Program-made: the position numbers and the translations under genes
Notes under the pieces: generated by a model
The model's input: the letters and a program-made list of their open reading frames with translations, nothing else
Databases searched by the model: none
What the model was told of the DNA's origin: nothing
From: Stenotrophomonas maltophilia
GTDB taxonomy: Bacteria; Pseudomonadota; Gammaproteobacteria; Xanthomonadales; Xanthomonadaceae
DNA length: 64,000 bases
NCBI GenBank assembly: GCA_002363385.1
Contig: DEVL01000001.1
Span: 310,001-374,000, forward strand
Direction: 5' to 3'
Shown: positions 17,411-25,189 of the stretch, one piece after another
Numbering within the stretch: position 1 is the stretch's first letter
Layout of the letters: each line of letters starts with the position of its first letter

Positions 17411-18121
17411 ATGACTGCCGACGCGCCGCTCGATTTCATCGAAGTAATCCACAACGCCGTCCCCAACGAGGTCTGTGCGGCCCTGCAGGCCCAGATGCGA
17501 TCCAGTGCGCAGTTGCAGCCGGGCGAAGTGGGCAGCGGTGTGTTCCCGGAACTCAAGCACAGCAAGGATCTTCGCATCAGCGGGCGCCCCGAGTGGCGGC
17601 AGGCGGAAGCAGTGCTGCAGCAGGCGGTTTTCAAGGGTTTGCTGACTTATCTACGCCGTTATCCACAGGCCCTGATCTCGCCGCTGATGCTGCAGATCCA
17701 GGACAGTCAGGGGCAACCGCGCCGGTTGGCGGCCGAGGATTTCCCCGACATGGACGACGCCACGCTGTCCGACCTGGCCCGCACCTGCCTGCGGCCCGGT
17801 GCCATCAATCTGCAATGGTATGCCGCGGGCGAGGGCGGCTATCCGTACTGGCACTGCGAGCTGTACCCACGCGATCCGGCCGGCGAAACGCTGCACCGCC
17901 ATCTGCTGTGGACGCTCTACCTCAACGACGATTTCGACGCCGGCGAAACCGAGTTCCTGTTCCAGGGCCGCAAGGTCGCGCCGCGCACGGGCAGCCTGTT
18001 GATCGCACCGACCGCATTTACCCACACGCACCGGGGCAACCGGCCGCAGGGTGGGGACAAGTTCATTGCGACGAGCTGGGTTCTTTTCCAGAGTGCGCAG
18101 AAATTGTTTGGTGGGAATTGA
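17411..18121 (+). CDS. 2OG-Fe(II) oxygenase family protein
   Basis: This is probably an iron- and 2-oxoglutarate-dependent hydroxylase of about 236 residues. I start it at ATG 17411; the earlier in-frame start at 17246 overlaps fbp. The jelly-roll core lies in the second half: YPYWHCELYPRD (metal His and acidic residue), LLWTLYLNDDFDAGETEFLFQGRKVAPRTGSLL and the distal AFTHTHRGNRP with a His and the 2OG-binding Arg. The substrate is unknown. It ends exactly against the convergent gene at 18122. Confidence 0.8.
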   Translation: MTADAPLDFIEVIHNAVPNEVCAALQAQMRSSAQLQPGEVGSGVFPELKHSKDLRISGRPEWRQAEAVLQQAVFKGLLTYLRRYPQALISPLMLQIQDSQGQPRRLAAEDFPDMDDATLSDLARTCLRPGAINLQWYAAGEGGYPYWHCELYPRDPAGETLHRHLLWTLYLNDDFDAGETEFLFQGRKVAPRTGSLLIAPTAFTHTHRGNRPQGGDKFIATSWVLFQSAQKLFGGN

Positions 18122-18496
18122 TCAGCGCGCCCACACCAGCAACACAGCACCCACCACTACCACCACGGCCAACACGGCCAACACCATCACGGTGATCAGC
18201 ACATTGCGCCCAGTGCGCTTCGCCTTGGCCTTCAGCCCGGCCAACACGTCCAGATCCAGATAGAGACGATCACCGCCCGCATTGCGGATGACGCCGTTGT
18301 CCCGGTAGTACGTCAGCGGCGCATGGAGTGCAGGGTCGATGCTGTCCGCCGCGATCGCGCTCTGCGGCGACAGCGCCTGATGGCCGGTGAAGTGTGCGAT
18401 CAACGCGTCGCGCTGCTGCTGCACCGCGGCGGTGATGGCGGCGTTGATCGCGATGTTGGCCGCGTTCGACGCGGCCGAGGTGGCTGCCGATGACAT
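18122..18496 (-). CDS. Small protein with C-terminal membrane anchor
   Basis: The 124-residue protein has a soluble Ala-rich N-terminal part, a central segment (YYRDNGVIRNAGGDRLYLDLD) and a single C-terminal transmembrane helix (about residues 100-121, mostly Val/Leu), i.e. a tail-anchored layout. The start ATG is preceded by GGGGGAAACC. I do not recognise the family. Confidence 0.72.
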   Translation of the reverse strand: MSSAATSAASNAANIAINAAITAAVQQQRDALIAHFTGHQALSPQSAIAADSIDPALHAPLTYYRDNGVIRNAGGDRLYLDLDVLAGLKAKAKRTGRNVLITVMVLAVLAVVVVVGAVLLVWAR

Positions 18497-18598
18497 GTGG
18501 TTTCCCCCTGGATATCCGATGTGGACGTCAGGCCACCGCGGCGCGGTGCCTTGGCCCGATTGTTGGGCGGGTGCGCCCTAAAGTCCATCGGGGGCTGA

Positions 18599-19690
18599 TC
18601 AGAACAACGAGCCCTGCGGTGACTCCGCCCGCGGCGGCAACGGCCGCAGGAAGCGGGTGCAGTCCAGCTTCGGCCAGTGGCTGTGCTGCGCGTCGAAGCC
18701 CAGGCGCTTGCGGGCCAGCTTGAAGCGGTTGGACAGCAGATCCGCGTAGACGCCTTCGCCGCGCATGCGCGTGCCGAACTGGCTGTTGTAGTCCTTGCCG
18801 CCGCGCAGCTGGTTGATGGTGCTCATCACGTGCGTGGCACGGTCCGGATGGTGGGTGTCGAGCCAATCGCGGAACAGCGGCGCCACTTCCAGCGGCAGGC
18901 GCAGCAGCACGTAGCCGGCGGTGGAGGCACCGGCATCGTGAGCGGCCTCAAGCACGGCTTCCAGTTCGGCATCGTTGATCCACGGGATCACCGGCGCAAC
19001 CATCACCCCGACCGGGATGCCGGCATCGCTCAGCCGGCGCATCGCGCGCAGCCGTGCATGTGGGGCCGAGGCGCGTGGTTCTAGCTTGGCCGACAGGTGC
19101 GGGTCCAGCGAGGTCACCGAGAAGTGCACGCTGACCAGCTGCTTTTCCGCCAGCGGTGCGAGCAGGTCGATGTCGCGCTCGACCAGCGCATTCTTGGTGA
19201 TCAGCGAGAACGGGTGCTGCGTTTCGAGCATCACCTCGATCAGCTGGCGGGTGAGTTTGAGCTTGCGTTCGATCGGCTGGTAGGCATCGGTGTTGATGCC
19301 CAGCGCGATCGGCTGCGGCACGTAGCCAGGGCGCGAGAACTCCTTGCGCAGCAGCTGCGGCGCATTGGTCTTGGCGAACAGCTTGGTCTCGAAGTCCAGC
19401 CCGGGCGAGAGATTGAGATAGGCGTGCGAGGGTCGGGCGAAGCAATAGGAGCACCCGTGCTCGCAGCCGCGGTACGGATTGACCGACTGGCTGAAGCCGA
19501 CGTCCGGCGACTTGTTGCGGCTGATGATGCTGCGGGCGGTCTCGGCGCGCACTTCGGTGCGCAGCCGCGGCGCGGCGAACTCCTCGCTCTCGTCCGGCGC
19601 CCAGCCGTCGTCCATCGCTTCGCTGACGGTGACCTCGAAACGGCCCGCCAGGTGCGTGCGGGAGCCCCGGCCTTTGATCGCAATACCCAT
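18599..19690 (-). CDS. Radical SAM protein of the PA0069/SplB-like family
   Basis: This is an iron-sulfur/S-adenosylmethionine enzyme of about 363 residues. The cluster-binding motif is in NPYRGCEHGCSYCFARPSH (CxxxCxxC, about residues 56-74), followed by LGINTDAYQPIERKLKLTR and HPFSLITKN, and later TSLDPHLSAKLEPRA. This wording is that of the widespread PA0069-type family, distantly related to spore photoproduct lyase; its reaction is not established. I prefer ATG 19690 over the TTG at 19696; neither has a good binding site. Confidence 0.85.
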   Translation of the reverse strand: MGIAIKGRGSRTHLAGRFEVTVSEAMDDGWAPDESEEFAAPRLRTEVRAETARSIISRNKSPDVGFSQSVNPYRGCEHGCSYCFARPSHAYLNLSPGLDFETKLFAKTNAPQLLRKEFSRPGYVPQPIALGINTDAYQPIERKLKLTRQLIEVMLETQHPFSLITKNALVERDIDLLAPLAEKQLVSVHFSVTSLDPHLSAKLEPRASAPHARLRAMRRLSDAGIPVGVMVAPVIPWINDAELEAVLEAAHDAGASTAGYVLLRLPLEVAPLFRDWLDTHHPDRATHVMSTINQLRGGKDYNSQFGTRMRGEGVYADLLSNRFKLARKRLGFDAQHSHWPKLDCTRFLRPLPPRAESPQGSLF

Positions 19691-19977
19691 CGTCAAAGGC
19701 TATCGCCGGGAGGTCTCAGGGAATGAGACGTCGTGGCGTCGGAACGGCGGGGATGGGAGATATCCATGATTAGTAGTATTACTAACCACAGGGGTAAAGG
19801 GAAGTGAAACCCTTGCAATTCAAGGGATGTAAGGCGAGGCGATCAGTTTCATCCCCTAAATTATCCACAGGGCCGGAGCGTGCCCCGGGAGTGCCGTGTC
19901 ACCGGGCGAACGAGCCGACCAACGGTGGGCTCCTACGGGGTCTCGGGCGCCTTGCGTGGCAGGGCTAAGCGCCGGCA
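19691..19977. other. Gene-free stretch with small palindromes and a SMAG/REP-like element
   Basis: These 287 bp separate the radical SAM gene from the pdxJ stop. They contain an inverted repeat TTAGTA-GTAT-TACTAA near 19770, a stem CCCTTG/CAAGGG (19810-19826, 5-base loop), a perfect DnaA-box 9-mer TTATCCACA (19861-19869) and a GTAG-ended REP-like palindrome (19912-19936). No open frame here looks coding. Confidence 0.6.
19912..19936. repeat. SMAG/REP-like palindrome
   Basis: GAGCCGACC-AAC-GGTGGGCTC plus CTAC; read on the other strand it begins GTAG. The stem has one mismatch. The GTAG end, about 25-bp size and intergenic position match the Stenotrophomonas REP class. Confidence 0.6.
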
Positions 19978-20721
19978 TCAGAGCAGCCGCAGATATCCCT
20001 TCACCGTGGCTTCCAGCCCGTCGTACAGCGCCTCACTGATCAGGGCGTGGCCGATCGAGACTTCCAGCACGTCCGGCACGGTCCGCAGGAAATCGGCCAG
20101 GTTGTCCTGCGACAGGTCGTGCCCGGCGTTGACCCCCAGGCCGGCCGCCTGGGCGCGCCGCGCCGCATCGGCGAACACGGCCAGCATGGCCGAGGCGTCA
20201 CCGGCGGCATGCGCCTCGGCGTAGGGGCCGGTGTAGAGCTCCACGCGGTCGGCCCCGATGGCCGCGGCTTGGGCGATGTCGGGGTTGCCTGCGTCCACGA
20301 ACAGGCTGACCCGGCAGCCGTACGTCTTCAGCTCGGCGATCAGCGGGCGCAGGCGCTGTGCATCACGGCCGAAATCAAAGCCGTGGTCGGAAGTGAGCTG
20401 GCCGTCGCCGTCCGGCACCAAAGTGGCCTGGGCAGGTCGGGTCTGCGCGCACAGCGGCAGCAGCCCGGGGTACCCCTCACGCGGGGGCGCGAACGGGTTG
20501 CCCTCGATGTTGAACTCCACGCCGCGCTCGGCCGTCAGCGCGGACAGGGCCAGCACGTCCTCGGCGTGGATGTGGCGACGGTCCGGACGCGGGTGCACGG
20601 TGATGCCGTGCGCACCGGCATCCAGGCAGGCACGGGCGGCCTGCGGGACGTCCGGGTCGGTGCCGCCGCGCGAGTTGCGCAGGACGGCGATCTTGTTCAC
20701 GTTGACGCTGAGTTGGGTCAT
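19978..20721 (-). CDS. pdxJ: Pyridoxine 5'-phosphate synthase
   Basis: It condenses 3-amino-2-oxopropyl phosphate with 1-deoxyxylulose-5-phosphate to give pyridoxine 5'-phosphate, the last ring-forming step of vitamin B6 synthesis. The 247 residues start MTQLSVNVNKIAVLRNSRGG and contain the PdxJ hallmarks GAHGITVHPRPDRRHI, EFNIEGNP, VSLFVDAG, VELYTGPYAEA and the C-terminal VNAGHDLSQDN and EVSIGHALI. The ATG at 20721 lies 4 bp after the stop of the upstream small membrane gene, so they are co-transcribed. Confidence 0.95.
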   Translation of the reverse strand: MTQLSVNVNKIAVLRNSRGGTDPDVPQAARACLDAGAHGITVHPRPDRRHIHAEDVLALSALTAERGVEFNIEGNPFAPPREGYPGLLPLCAQTRPAQATLVPDGDGQLTSDHGFDFGRDAQRLRPLIAELKTYGCRVSLFVDAGNPDIAQAAAIGADRVELYTGPYAEAHAAGDASAMLAVFADAARRAQAAGLGVNAGHDLSQDNLADFLRTVPDVLEVSIGHALISEALYDGLEATVKGYLRLL

Positions 20722-20725
20722 GGCA

Positions 20726-20986
20726 CTACGAGGGGTCGGACTCACCCTGAGCGGTCGGGGTGCGCGCCTGGACGGCGAGCTCCCGCAGCCGACGGAGTTC
20801 GTTGGGATCGGTGATGGCCGCACGGGTGGCCTGCACATCGCCGAAGCGGGCCACATAGAGGCCGCGGACCCACGCCAGCAGGAACACCAGGGTGCCCAGC
20901 AGCGACAGCGCCATCAGCCCCATGTGGGGGGTCTTGAGCGCCATGCCGAAACAGGCCAGCGCCAACAGCAGAAACAGCCAGTACAT
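20726..20986 (-). CDS. Small membrane protein upstream of pdxJ
   Basis: The 86 residues have two adjacent hydrophobic helices (about 2-18 and 21-43) followed by a charged cytoplasmic tail (VARFGDVQATRAAITDPNELRRLRELAVQARTP). ATG 20986 is preceded by GGGGAG, which decides the start. Function is unknown. It sits in line with the cardiolipin synthase gene upstream and pdxJ downstream. Confidence 0.75.
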   Translation of the reverse strand: MYWLFLLLALACFGMALKTPHMGLMALSLLGTLVFLLAWVRGLYVARFGDVQATRAAITDPNELRRLRELAVQARTPTAQGESDPS

Positions 20987-21054
20987 GTCGTTCTCCCCGA
21001 TTGACCGGGCCAGTGTAGCGCTGGCGCCCGGTGCGGTTCCACGGGAAGCAATGG

Positions 21055-22515
21055 CTACAGCAGCGGCGAGGCCAGGCGCGCGAACGCTTCGGGCACACGG
21101 TGCCGCCACAGCGAACGCTGACGATCGTTGTAGACCGGTGAGGCGCTGCTGTACTCGGCCAGCAGGATCTCGGCCAGCGCTGCCACCCGGTCGGTATCGC
21201 TGATCATCATCGAGAGCTCGAAGTTGAGGCGGAAGCTGCGGTGATCAAAGTTGGCACTGCCGACGATGCAGACGTCGTCATCGGCGATGAAGGCCTTGGT
21301 GTGCAGCATGCGCGGGCCGTACTCGTAGATCTTGACCCCGGCCTGCAGCAGCTCATCGAAGTAGGAGCGCGCGGCCTGGGTGACGAACCAGGAGTCGCTC
21401 ATCTTGGGCACCAGCAGGCGCACGTCCAGCCCACCGAGTGCGGCCGAGGTCAGTGCCATGCGCGCGGCTTCGCCCGGGACGAAGTAGGGCGTCACCAACC
21501 AGACGCGCTCCTTGGCTTCGTGGATCGCCGCCACGTGCAGCCGGTGAATGGTTTCCCACGACGAGTCCGGGCCGGAGACCAGCACCTGCGCGCTGATGCT
21601 GCCCTCGTTGCGGCTGGGCATGGTCTCCGGCCACAACTGCGCGATCTTGAAGCGCGCCGGCTCCTGGCCGGTGGCGTAGATCCAATCCTCGATGAAGACC
21701 AGCTGCAGGCTGCGCACCACGTGGCCGCGCAGGCGCATGTGCAGGTCGCGATACGCATCCGGGCGGACGCTCTCGTCCTCCTCATCGGTGATGTTGATGC
21801 CGCCGGTGAAGGCCTGCAGGCCATCGATGATGACCAGCTTGCGGTGCGTGCGCAGGTTCAACCAGGGCCGCTTGAACGGCTTGAGCAGCTGCCGCGGATG
21901 GAACCAGACCACTTCGGCACCGGCATCCAGCAGCGGCTGCAGGAAGCGCTTGCGGATGGACGACGAACCGACCGCGTCCAGCAGCAGCCGCACGCGTACA
22001 CCGGCGGCGGCACGCTCGGTCAGCGCATCGCGCAGCGCGGTGCCGGCGTGGTCCGGATTGAAGATGTAGTACTCCAGATGCAGATGATCTTTCGCCGTGG
22101 CGACCGCAGCGAGCAATGCGCTGTAGGTGGCCGCACCATCGACCAGCCACTCCACTTCGGTGGCCGAGCTCGGTGACAGCCCGGTCGTGGCCTGGGCGAT
22201 CTTGGCCAGCTCGGTGCAGTCCGCATCCGGTGGGCAGACGCTGCTGTAGTGCTCCATGCCCGAGCGCGAGCGACCGCGGCGCAGGCGTTGCCGTTTGACC
22301 TTCTGCGGGCCGAGCAGGTAGTAGATGAAGAGCCCGAGATAGGGCAGGGCGGCCAGCGACAGGATCCAGCTCAGCGTGGCGACCGGCTCGCGCTTCTGCA
22401 GCATGATCCAACCGATCAGCCACAGCAGATAGAGAATGTAGGCCGCCACCATGAGGGGGCGCAGGTGGGGGATGGCATCAAGCCAATCCCCGAAGACGTC
22501 GAAGGTTGCGAGCAT
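21055..22515 (-). CDS. cls: Cardiolipin synthase
   Basis: This inner-membrane phospholipase-D-superfamily enzyme joins two phosphatidylglycerols to give cardiolipin. From ATG 22515 it is 486 residues. Two N-terminal transmembrane helices (about 17-34 and 43-68) are followed by two HKD motifs: HRKLVIIDG (with TGGINI) and HTKAFIADD (with GSANFDHRSF). The C-terminal half has FVPGEAARMAL and PKMSDSWFV. It lies between the exbD terminator and the small membrane gene, all leftward. Confidence 0.93.
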   Translation of the reverse strand: MLATFDVFGDWLDAIPHLRPLMVAAYILYLLWLIGWIMLQKREPVATLSWILSLAALPYLGLFIYYLLGPQKVKRQRLRRGRSRSGMEHYSSVCPPDADCTELAKIAQATTGLSPSSATEVEWLVDGAATYSALLAAVATAKDHLHLEYYIFNPDHAGTALRDALTERAAAGVRVRLLLDAVGSSSIRKRFLQPLLDAGAEVVWFHPRQLLKPFKRPWLNLRTHRKLVIIDGLQAFTGGINITDEEDESVRPDAYRDLHMRLRGHVVRSLQLVFIEDWIYATGQEPARFKIAQLWPETMPSRNEGSISAQVLVSGPDSSWETIHRLHVAAIHEAKERVWLVTPYFVPGEAARMALTSAALGGLDVRLLVPKMSDSWFVTQAARSYFDELLQAGVKIYEYGPRMLHTKAFIADDDVCIVGSANFDHRSFRLNFELSMMISDTDRVAALAEILLAEYSSASPVYNDRQRSLWRHRVPEAFARLASPLL

Positions 22516-22569
22516 GGCCGGATGATAGCGGTCGGCGTGGCGCTGGCGCGTATGCGCGACCGGTGGCAC

Positions 22570-22601
22570 AAAAAAAACGCCCCTGTTTCCAGGGGCGTTT
22601 T
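22570..22601 (-). terminator. Rho-independent terminator after the tonB-exb operon
   Basis: Read leftward, a 12-bp stem (AAAACGCCCCTG/CAGGGGCGTTTT, 22574-22601, loop TTTC) is followed by a run of T residues (A-run 22570-22577 on the top strand). It lies 30 bp past the exbD2 stop. Confidence 0.9.
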
Positions 22602-22630
22602 CCAGTCGCGTCATGACTGCGTCTTGCGTA

Positions 22631-23044
22631 TTACTGCTGTACGAAGCCGATCTTCTTCATCTGAGCATTCTTCGCGGCAGCCAATACCTTGGCCATCACG
22701 TCGTACTCGGAGTCCGGGCTGGCATCAATGCGCAGTTCCGGCTGGTTGGTCGGATCGCGCTGCACTTCCTGCTCCATACGCTGCTGCAGTTCGCCCACAG
22801 CCACGGGGCTGTTGTTCCACGACACCTGGTTGCTGGCGTCCACCTTCAGCTCGATCGGCGGCGGCGGTTCGACAGTCACCGGCGGTGGGTTGAGCACACG
22901 CTGCGGCAGGTCAACGGCGATCGGGTACGTCATGATCGGCGCGGTGACGATGAAGATGATCAGCAGCACCAGCATCACGTCCACGAGGGGCGTGACGTTG
23001 ATGTCGGCCATGGGGCCTTTGTTACCACCAGTACTGAACGCCAT
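22631..23044 (-). CDS. exbD2: ExbD/TolR biopolymer transport protein, second copy
   Basis: It is part of the proton-driven TonB-ExbB-ExbD motor energising outer-membrane receptors. The 137 residues start MAFSTGGNKGPMADINVTPL, with the single transmembrane helix (about 17-36) that carries the essential Asp (PLVDVMLVLLI), then a periplasmic domain with a PPPV/EPPPP stretch. It is 3 bp after exbD1 and shares with it a 69-bp identical block at the 5' end, while the periplasmic domains are unlike. The paralogues probably form mixed or alternative motor complexes, as known for Xanthomonas exbD1/exbD2 (established in that genus; inferred here). Confidence 0.93.
   Translation of the reverse strand: MAFSTGGNKGPMADINVTPLVDVMLVLLIIFIVTAPIMTYPIAVDLPQRVLNPPPVTVEPPPPIELKVDASNQVSWNNSPVAVGELQQRMEQEVQRDPTNQPELRIDASPDSEYDVMAKVLAAAKNAQMKKIGFVQQ
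22949..23017. repeat. 69-bp block identical to 23378-23446 (exbD2 copy)
   Basis: This stretch, coding the N-terminal MADINVTPL segment and transmembrane helix of exbD2, is base-for-base identical to the corresponding part of exbD1 429 bp away. Flanking sequence diverges at once on both sides. Confidence 0.9.
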
Positions 23045-23047
23045 GGC

Positions 23048-23473
23048 TTACTGCCCCTTTACTTTGGTGGCGACGAAGCCCACGTCGAGCATGCCCTGTT
23101 CCTGCGCGACCTTCGTCATCTCATTGATGACGCGCATCTTGGTGGTGCGATCACCACGCAGGTTGAGGGGCGGCTGCGGGGTCTGCTGGGCGGCGGTCGC
23201 CAAGCGCGACTCGAGCGTCTGCTTGTCGATTTCCTCGTCGTTCCAGTAGATCGAGCCGTCTTCCTTGACTGCCAAGGTGATCGGGCTCGCCCGCTTTTCA
23301 GCGTCTTCCGGATTCTGCACCAGGTTGGCCTCAGGCAGATCCACCTTGACCTTGTGGGACATCAGGGGAGCCGTGATGATGAAGATGATCAGCAGCACCA
23401 GCATCACGTCCACGAGGGGCGTGACGTTGATGTCGGCCATGGGGCCGCCGCTGTTACCACTACTGAAAGCCAT
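23048..23473 (-). CDS. exbD1: ExbD/TolR biopolymer transport protein, first copy
   Basis: Motor component paired with ExbB. The 141 residues start MAFSSGNSGGPMADINVTPL, with a transmembrane helix bearing the conserved Asp, then a periplasmic domain (SPITLAVKEDGSIYWNDEEID, LNLRGDRTTKMRVINEMTKVAQ) that is closer to classical ExbD than copy 2. It follows exbB by 57 bp and precedes exbD2 by 3 bp. Confidence 0.94.
   Translation of the reverse strand: MAFSSGNSGGPMADINVTPLVDVMLVLLIIFIITAPLMSHKVKVDLPEANLVQNPEDAEKRASPITLAVKEDGSIYWNDEEIDKQTLESRLATAAQQTPQPPLNLRGDRTTKMRVINEMTKVAQEQGMLDVGFVATKVKGQ
23378..23446. repeat. 69-bp block identical to 22949-23017 (exbD1 copy)
   Basis: Direct-repeat partner within exbD1. 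Third-codon positions are identical too, so protein constraint alone does not explain it. Confidence 0.9.
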
Positions 23474-23530
23474 AACGGGCTCCGTCTAGATCGTGTTGAC
23501 TACGTTCTCGCTGGGTGACGCGCGTCGCTA

Positions 23531-24289
23531 TTAGCGAACGCGCGAACCGGTGGCGAAGAAGTCGTGCAGGTCGTGAGCGAACGTATCGAACTTGCTGATC
23601 GTGGCGCTGTTGATCTTGCTGAAGAAGTTGAAGGCGAACACGGCCGGGATAGCCACGAACAGACCGATGGCGGTCATGATCAGTGCTTCACCCACCGGGC
23701 CGGCAACGGCGTCGATCGAGGCGGAACCGGTGGCACCGATCTTGATCAGCGCGCCGTAGATGCCCCACACGGTACCCAGCAGACCCACGAACGGAGCGGT
23801 TGCGCCGACGGTGGCCAGCAGGGTCATGCCCGACTGCAGGTTGTTGCTTTCGCGGGTCACGGCCTGACGCAGGGCGCGATCGACGAACTCCGAACGGCTC
23901 AGGTTTTCACCCAGGCCACCCGAGGTGCCGCCTTCCGAACGCTGGTGGTGCGCAGCAGCCTGTGCAGCGTCCAGAGCGATCTTGGAGAAGGGCTCCGAAG
24001 CCGGCTGTTCTTCCATCGCACGGATGGCGTCCTGAGCGTTCGGGGTATCCCAGAACAGGCTCACGACCTTGTCGGCAGCTGCCTTCAGGCGGGTGGCGCG
24101 GAAGATGTTGATGACGGTCCAGTACCAGGACATGGCCGACATGATGATCAGGGTCAGCAGCACGACCCAGGAGACGGCGAAGTCACCCGGCTGGGTGGTC
24201 ATCTCGTGGATCAGGTGCTCGAAGCCCATCTGCGACAGGGCGTTGGAGTTGCCCCCGGCAGCAGCGGCGATGAAAAGTTCCTGCAGCAT
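23531..24289 (-). CDS. exbB: ExbB/MotA-TolQ-ExbB proton channel protein
   Basis: This inner-membrane stator of the TonB motor has 252 residues. The N-terminal helix (about 40-60, SWVVLLTLIIMSAMSWYW), a cytoplasmic loop with the family RxxxR region, and two later helices (LLATVGATAPFVGLLGTVWGI and GEALIMTAIGLFVAIPAVFAF) match ExbB; GATAPFVGLLGTVWGI is the family signature. It follows tonB and precedes the two exbD genes. Confidence 0.95.
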   Translation of the reverse strand: MLQELFIAAAAGGNSNALSQMGFEHLIHEMTTQPGDFAVSWVVLLTLIIMSAMSWYWTVINIFRATRLKAAADKVVSLFWDTPNAQDAIRAMEEQPASEPFSKIALDAAQAAAHHQRSEGGTSGGLGENLSRSEFVDRALRQAVTRESNNLQSGMTLLATVGATAPFVGLLGTVWGIYGALIKIGATGSASIDAVAGPVGEALIMTAIGLFVAIPAVFAFNFFSKINSATISKFDTFAHDLHDFFATGSRVR

Positions 24290-24375
24290 GACGCTTACCT
24301 TTGTTGTGTGTGGTGATAAAGGGTATTGCTAGAAATAACCGCTAGAGGCGGTGGCCGGCGGGCCACCGGCCACTA

Positions 24376-25044
24376 TCAGTTCAGCGCAAAGTTGACCGGG
24401 ACGCGAACGCGACCTGCGACCTTCTTCCCGCCCGATTCCGCGGAACGGAAGCTCCACTTGCGAGCTGCTTCCATGGCGGCGCGGTCAAGGTCACGGTTAC
24501 GGCTGGACTTCTCGACCGACACATTGGTGACGTTGCCATTGGCATCGACGTCAATGATCAGGATGACTTCACCCTGGATACCAGCACGGAACGCGGCCGG
24601 CGGGTAACGCGGGGGGTTCATGTTCTTCGACGAGATGTCGACGCTTGCCTCAATGGTGCTCGGCGGCTGCGGCGGCGACGGCGGCGAAGGCGGCGTGACG
24701 ATGTCGGTCGGACGCGGGTCCGGGATATCGACCACAGGGGCCTGCGGCGGCGGCGGAACCGGGGACGGCTTCGGCGGCGACAGGTTTTTCACCGGCGGCG
24801 GCGGGGTGTCATCCGGCGGCGGCGGCGGCGGCGGCGGTGGGGGCGGCGGCGGAGCGTCGACCAGGGTCACCATGATGTTGCGTTCTTTCTCCGCAGCGGC
24901 CTTGGGAGCCACAGCCGGGATCAGAAGCATCATGAAGGCGGCGAGATGCAGTGCGATTACAAAAGCGATACCCACGATACGCGGCCAGGAGAGGCCGGTG
25001 TCATCGCGTTGTTCGTACCTGTGAACGACTAGTTGTTCCGTCAT
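24376..25044 (-). CDS. tonB: Energy transducer TonB
   Basis: It couples the ExbBD motor to TonB-dependent receptors such as the two in this window. From ATG 25044 it is 222 residues; an in-frame ATG at 25059 would add five. It has an N-terminal membrane anchor (WPRIVGIAFVIALHLAAFMML, about 18-38), a Pro-rich periplasmic spacer with 13 consecutive prolines and further PPPP runs, and the C-terminal TonB domain (PPRYPPAAFRAGIQGEVILI, VSVEKSSRNRDLDRAAMEAARKW). It is first in the tonB-exbB-exbD1-exbD2 operon. Confidence 0.95.
   Translation of the reverse strand: MTEQLVVHRYEQRDDTGLSWPRIVGIAFVIALHLAAFMMLLIPAVAPKAAAEKERNIMVTLVDAPPPPPPPPPPPPPDDTPPPPVKNLSPPKPSPVPPPPQAPVVDIPDPRPTDIVTPPSPPSPPQPPSTIEASVDISSKNMNPPRYPPAAFRAGIQGEVILIIDVDANGNVTNVSVEKSSRNRDLDRAAMEAARKWSFRSAESGGKKVAGRVRVPVNFALN
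24814..24852. repeat. Triplet repeat coding 13 consecutive prolines in TonB
   Basis: On the coding strand this is 11 CCG codons interrupted once by CCC-CCA. Such near-uniform triplet runs are prone to slippage, which would lengthen or shorten the TonB spacer by whole residues without a frameshift. Confidence 0.85.
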
Positions 25045-25189
25045 GCGCCAAGAGCTCATTAGTGGGGCCGGGTACCCGGGGACAGGTAGCCCATGATCAG
25101 CGGTGCATGACACCGCAGGAACCTCCAAGCTTATACCAATCCTGAGCGCCTGCGCATCACTCGTGCAGGCATTCAGGCGTTATTCCTAC

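Noticed and set aside
17659..17667. Perfect DnaA-box 9-mers far from the origin (17659, 19861, 48731)
   Set aside because: They are single copies without clustering or AT-rich neighbours. They slightly exceed chance expectation and might titrate DnaA, but nothing supports function.
25045..25189. Possible Fur box upstream of tonB
   Set aside because: The gap has an imperfect terminator-like dyad and a TTGGTATAAG promoter-like stretch, but no convincing 19-bp Fur palindrome.
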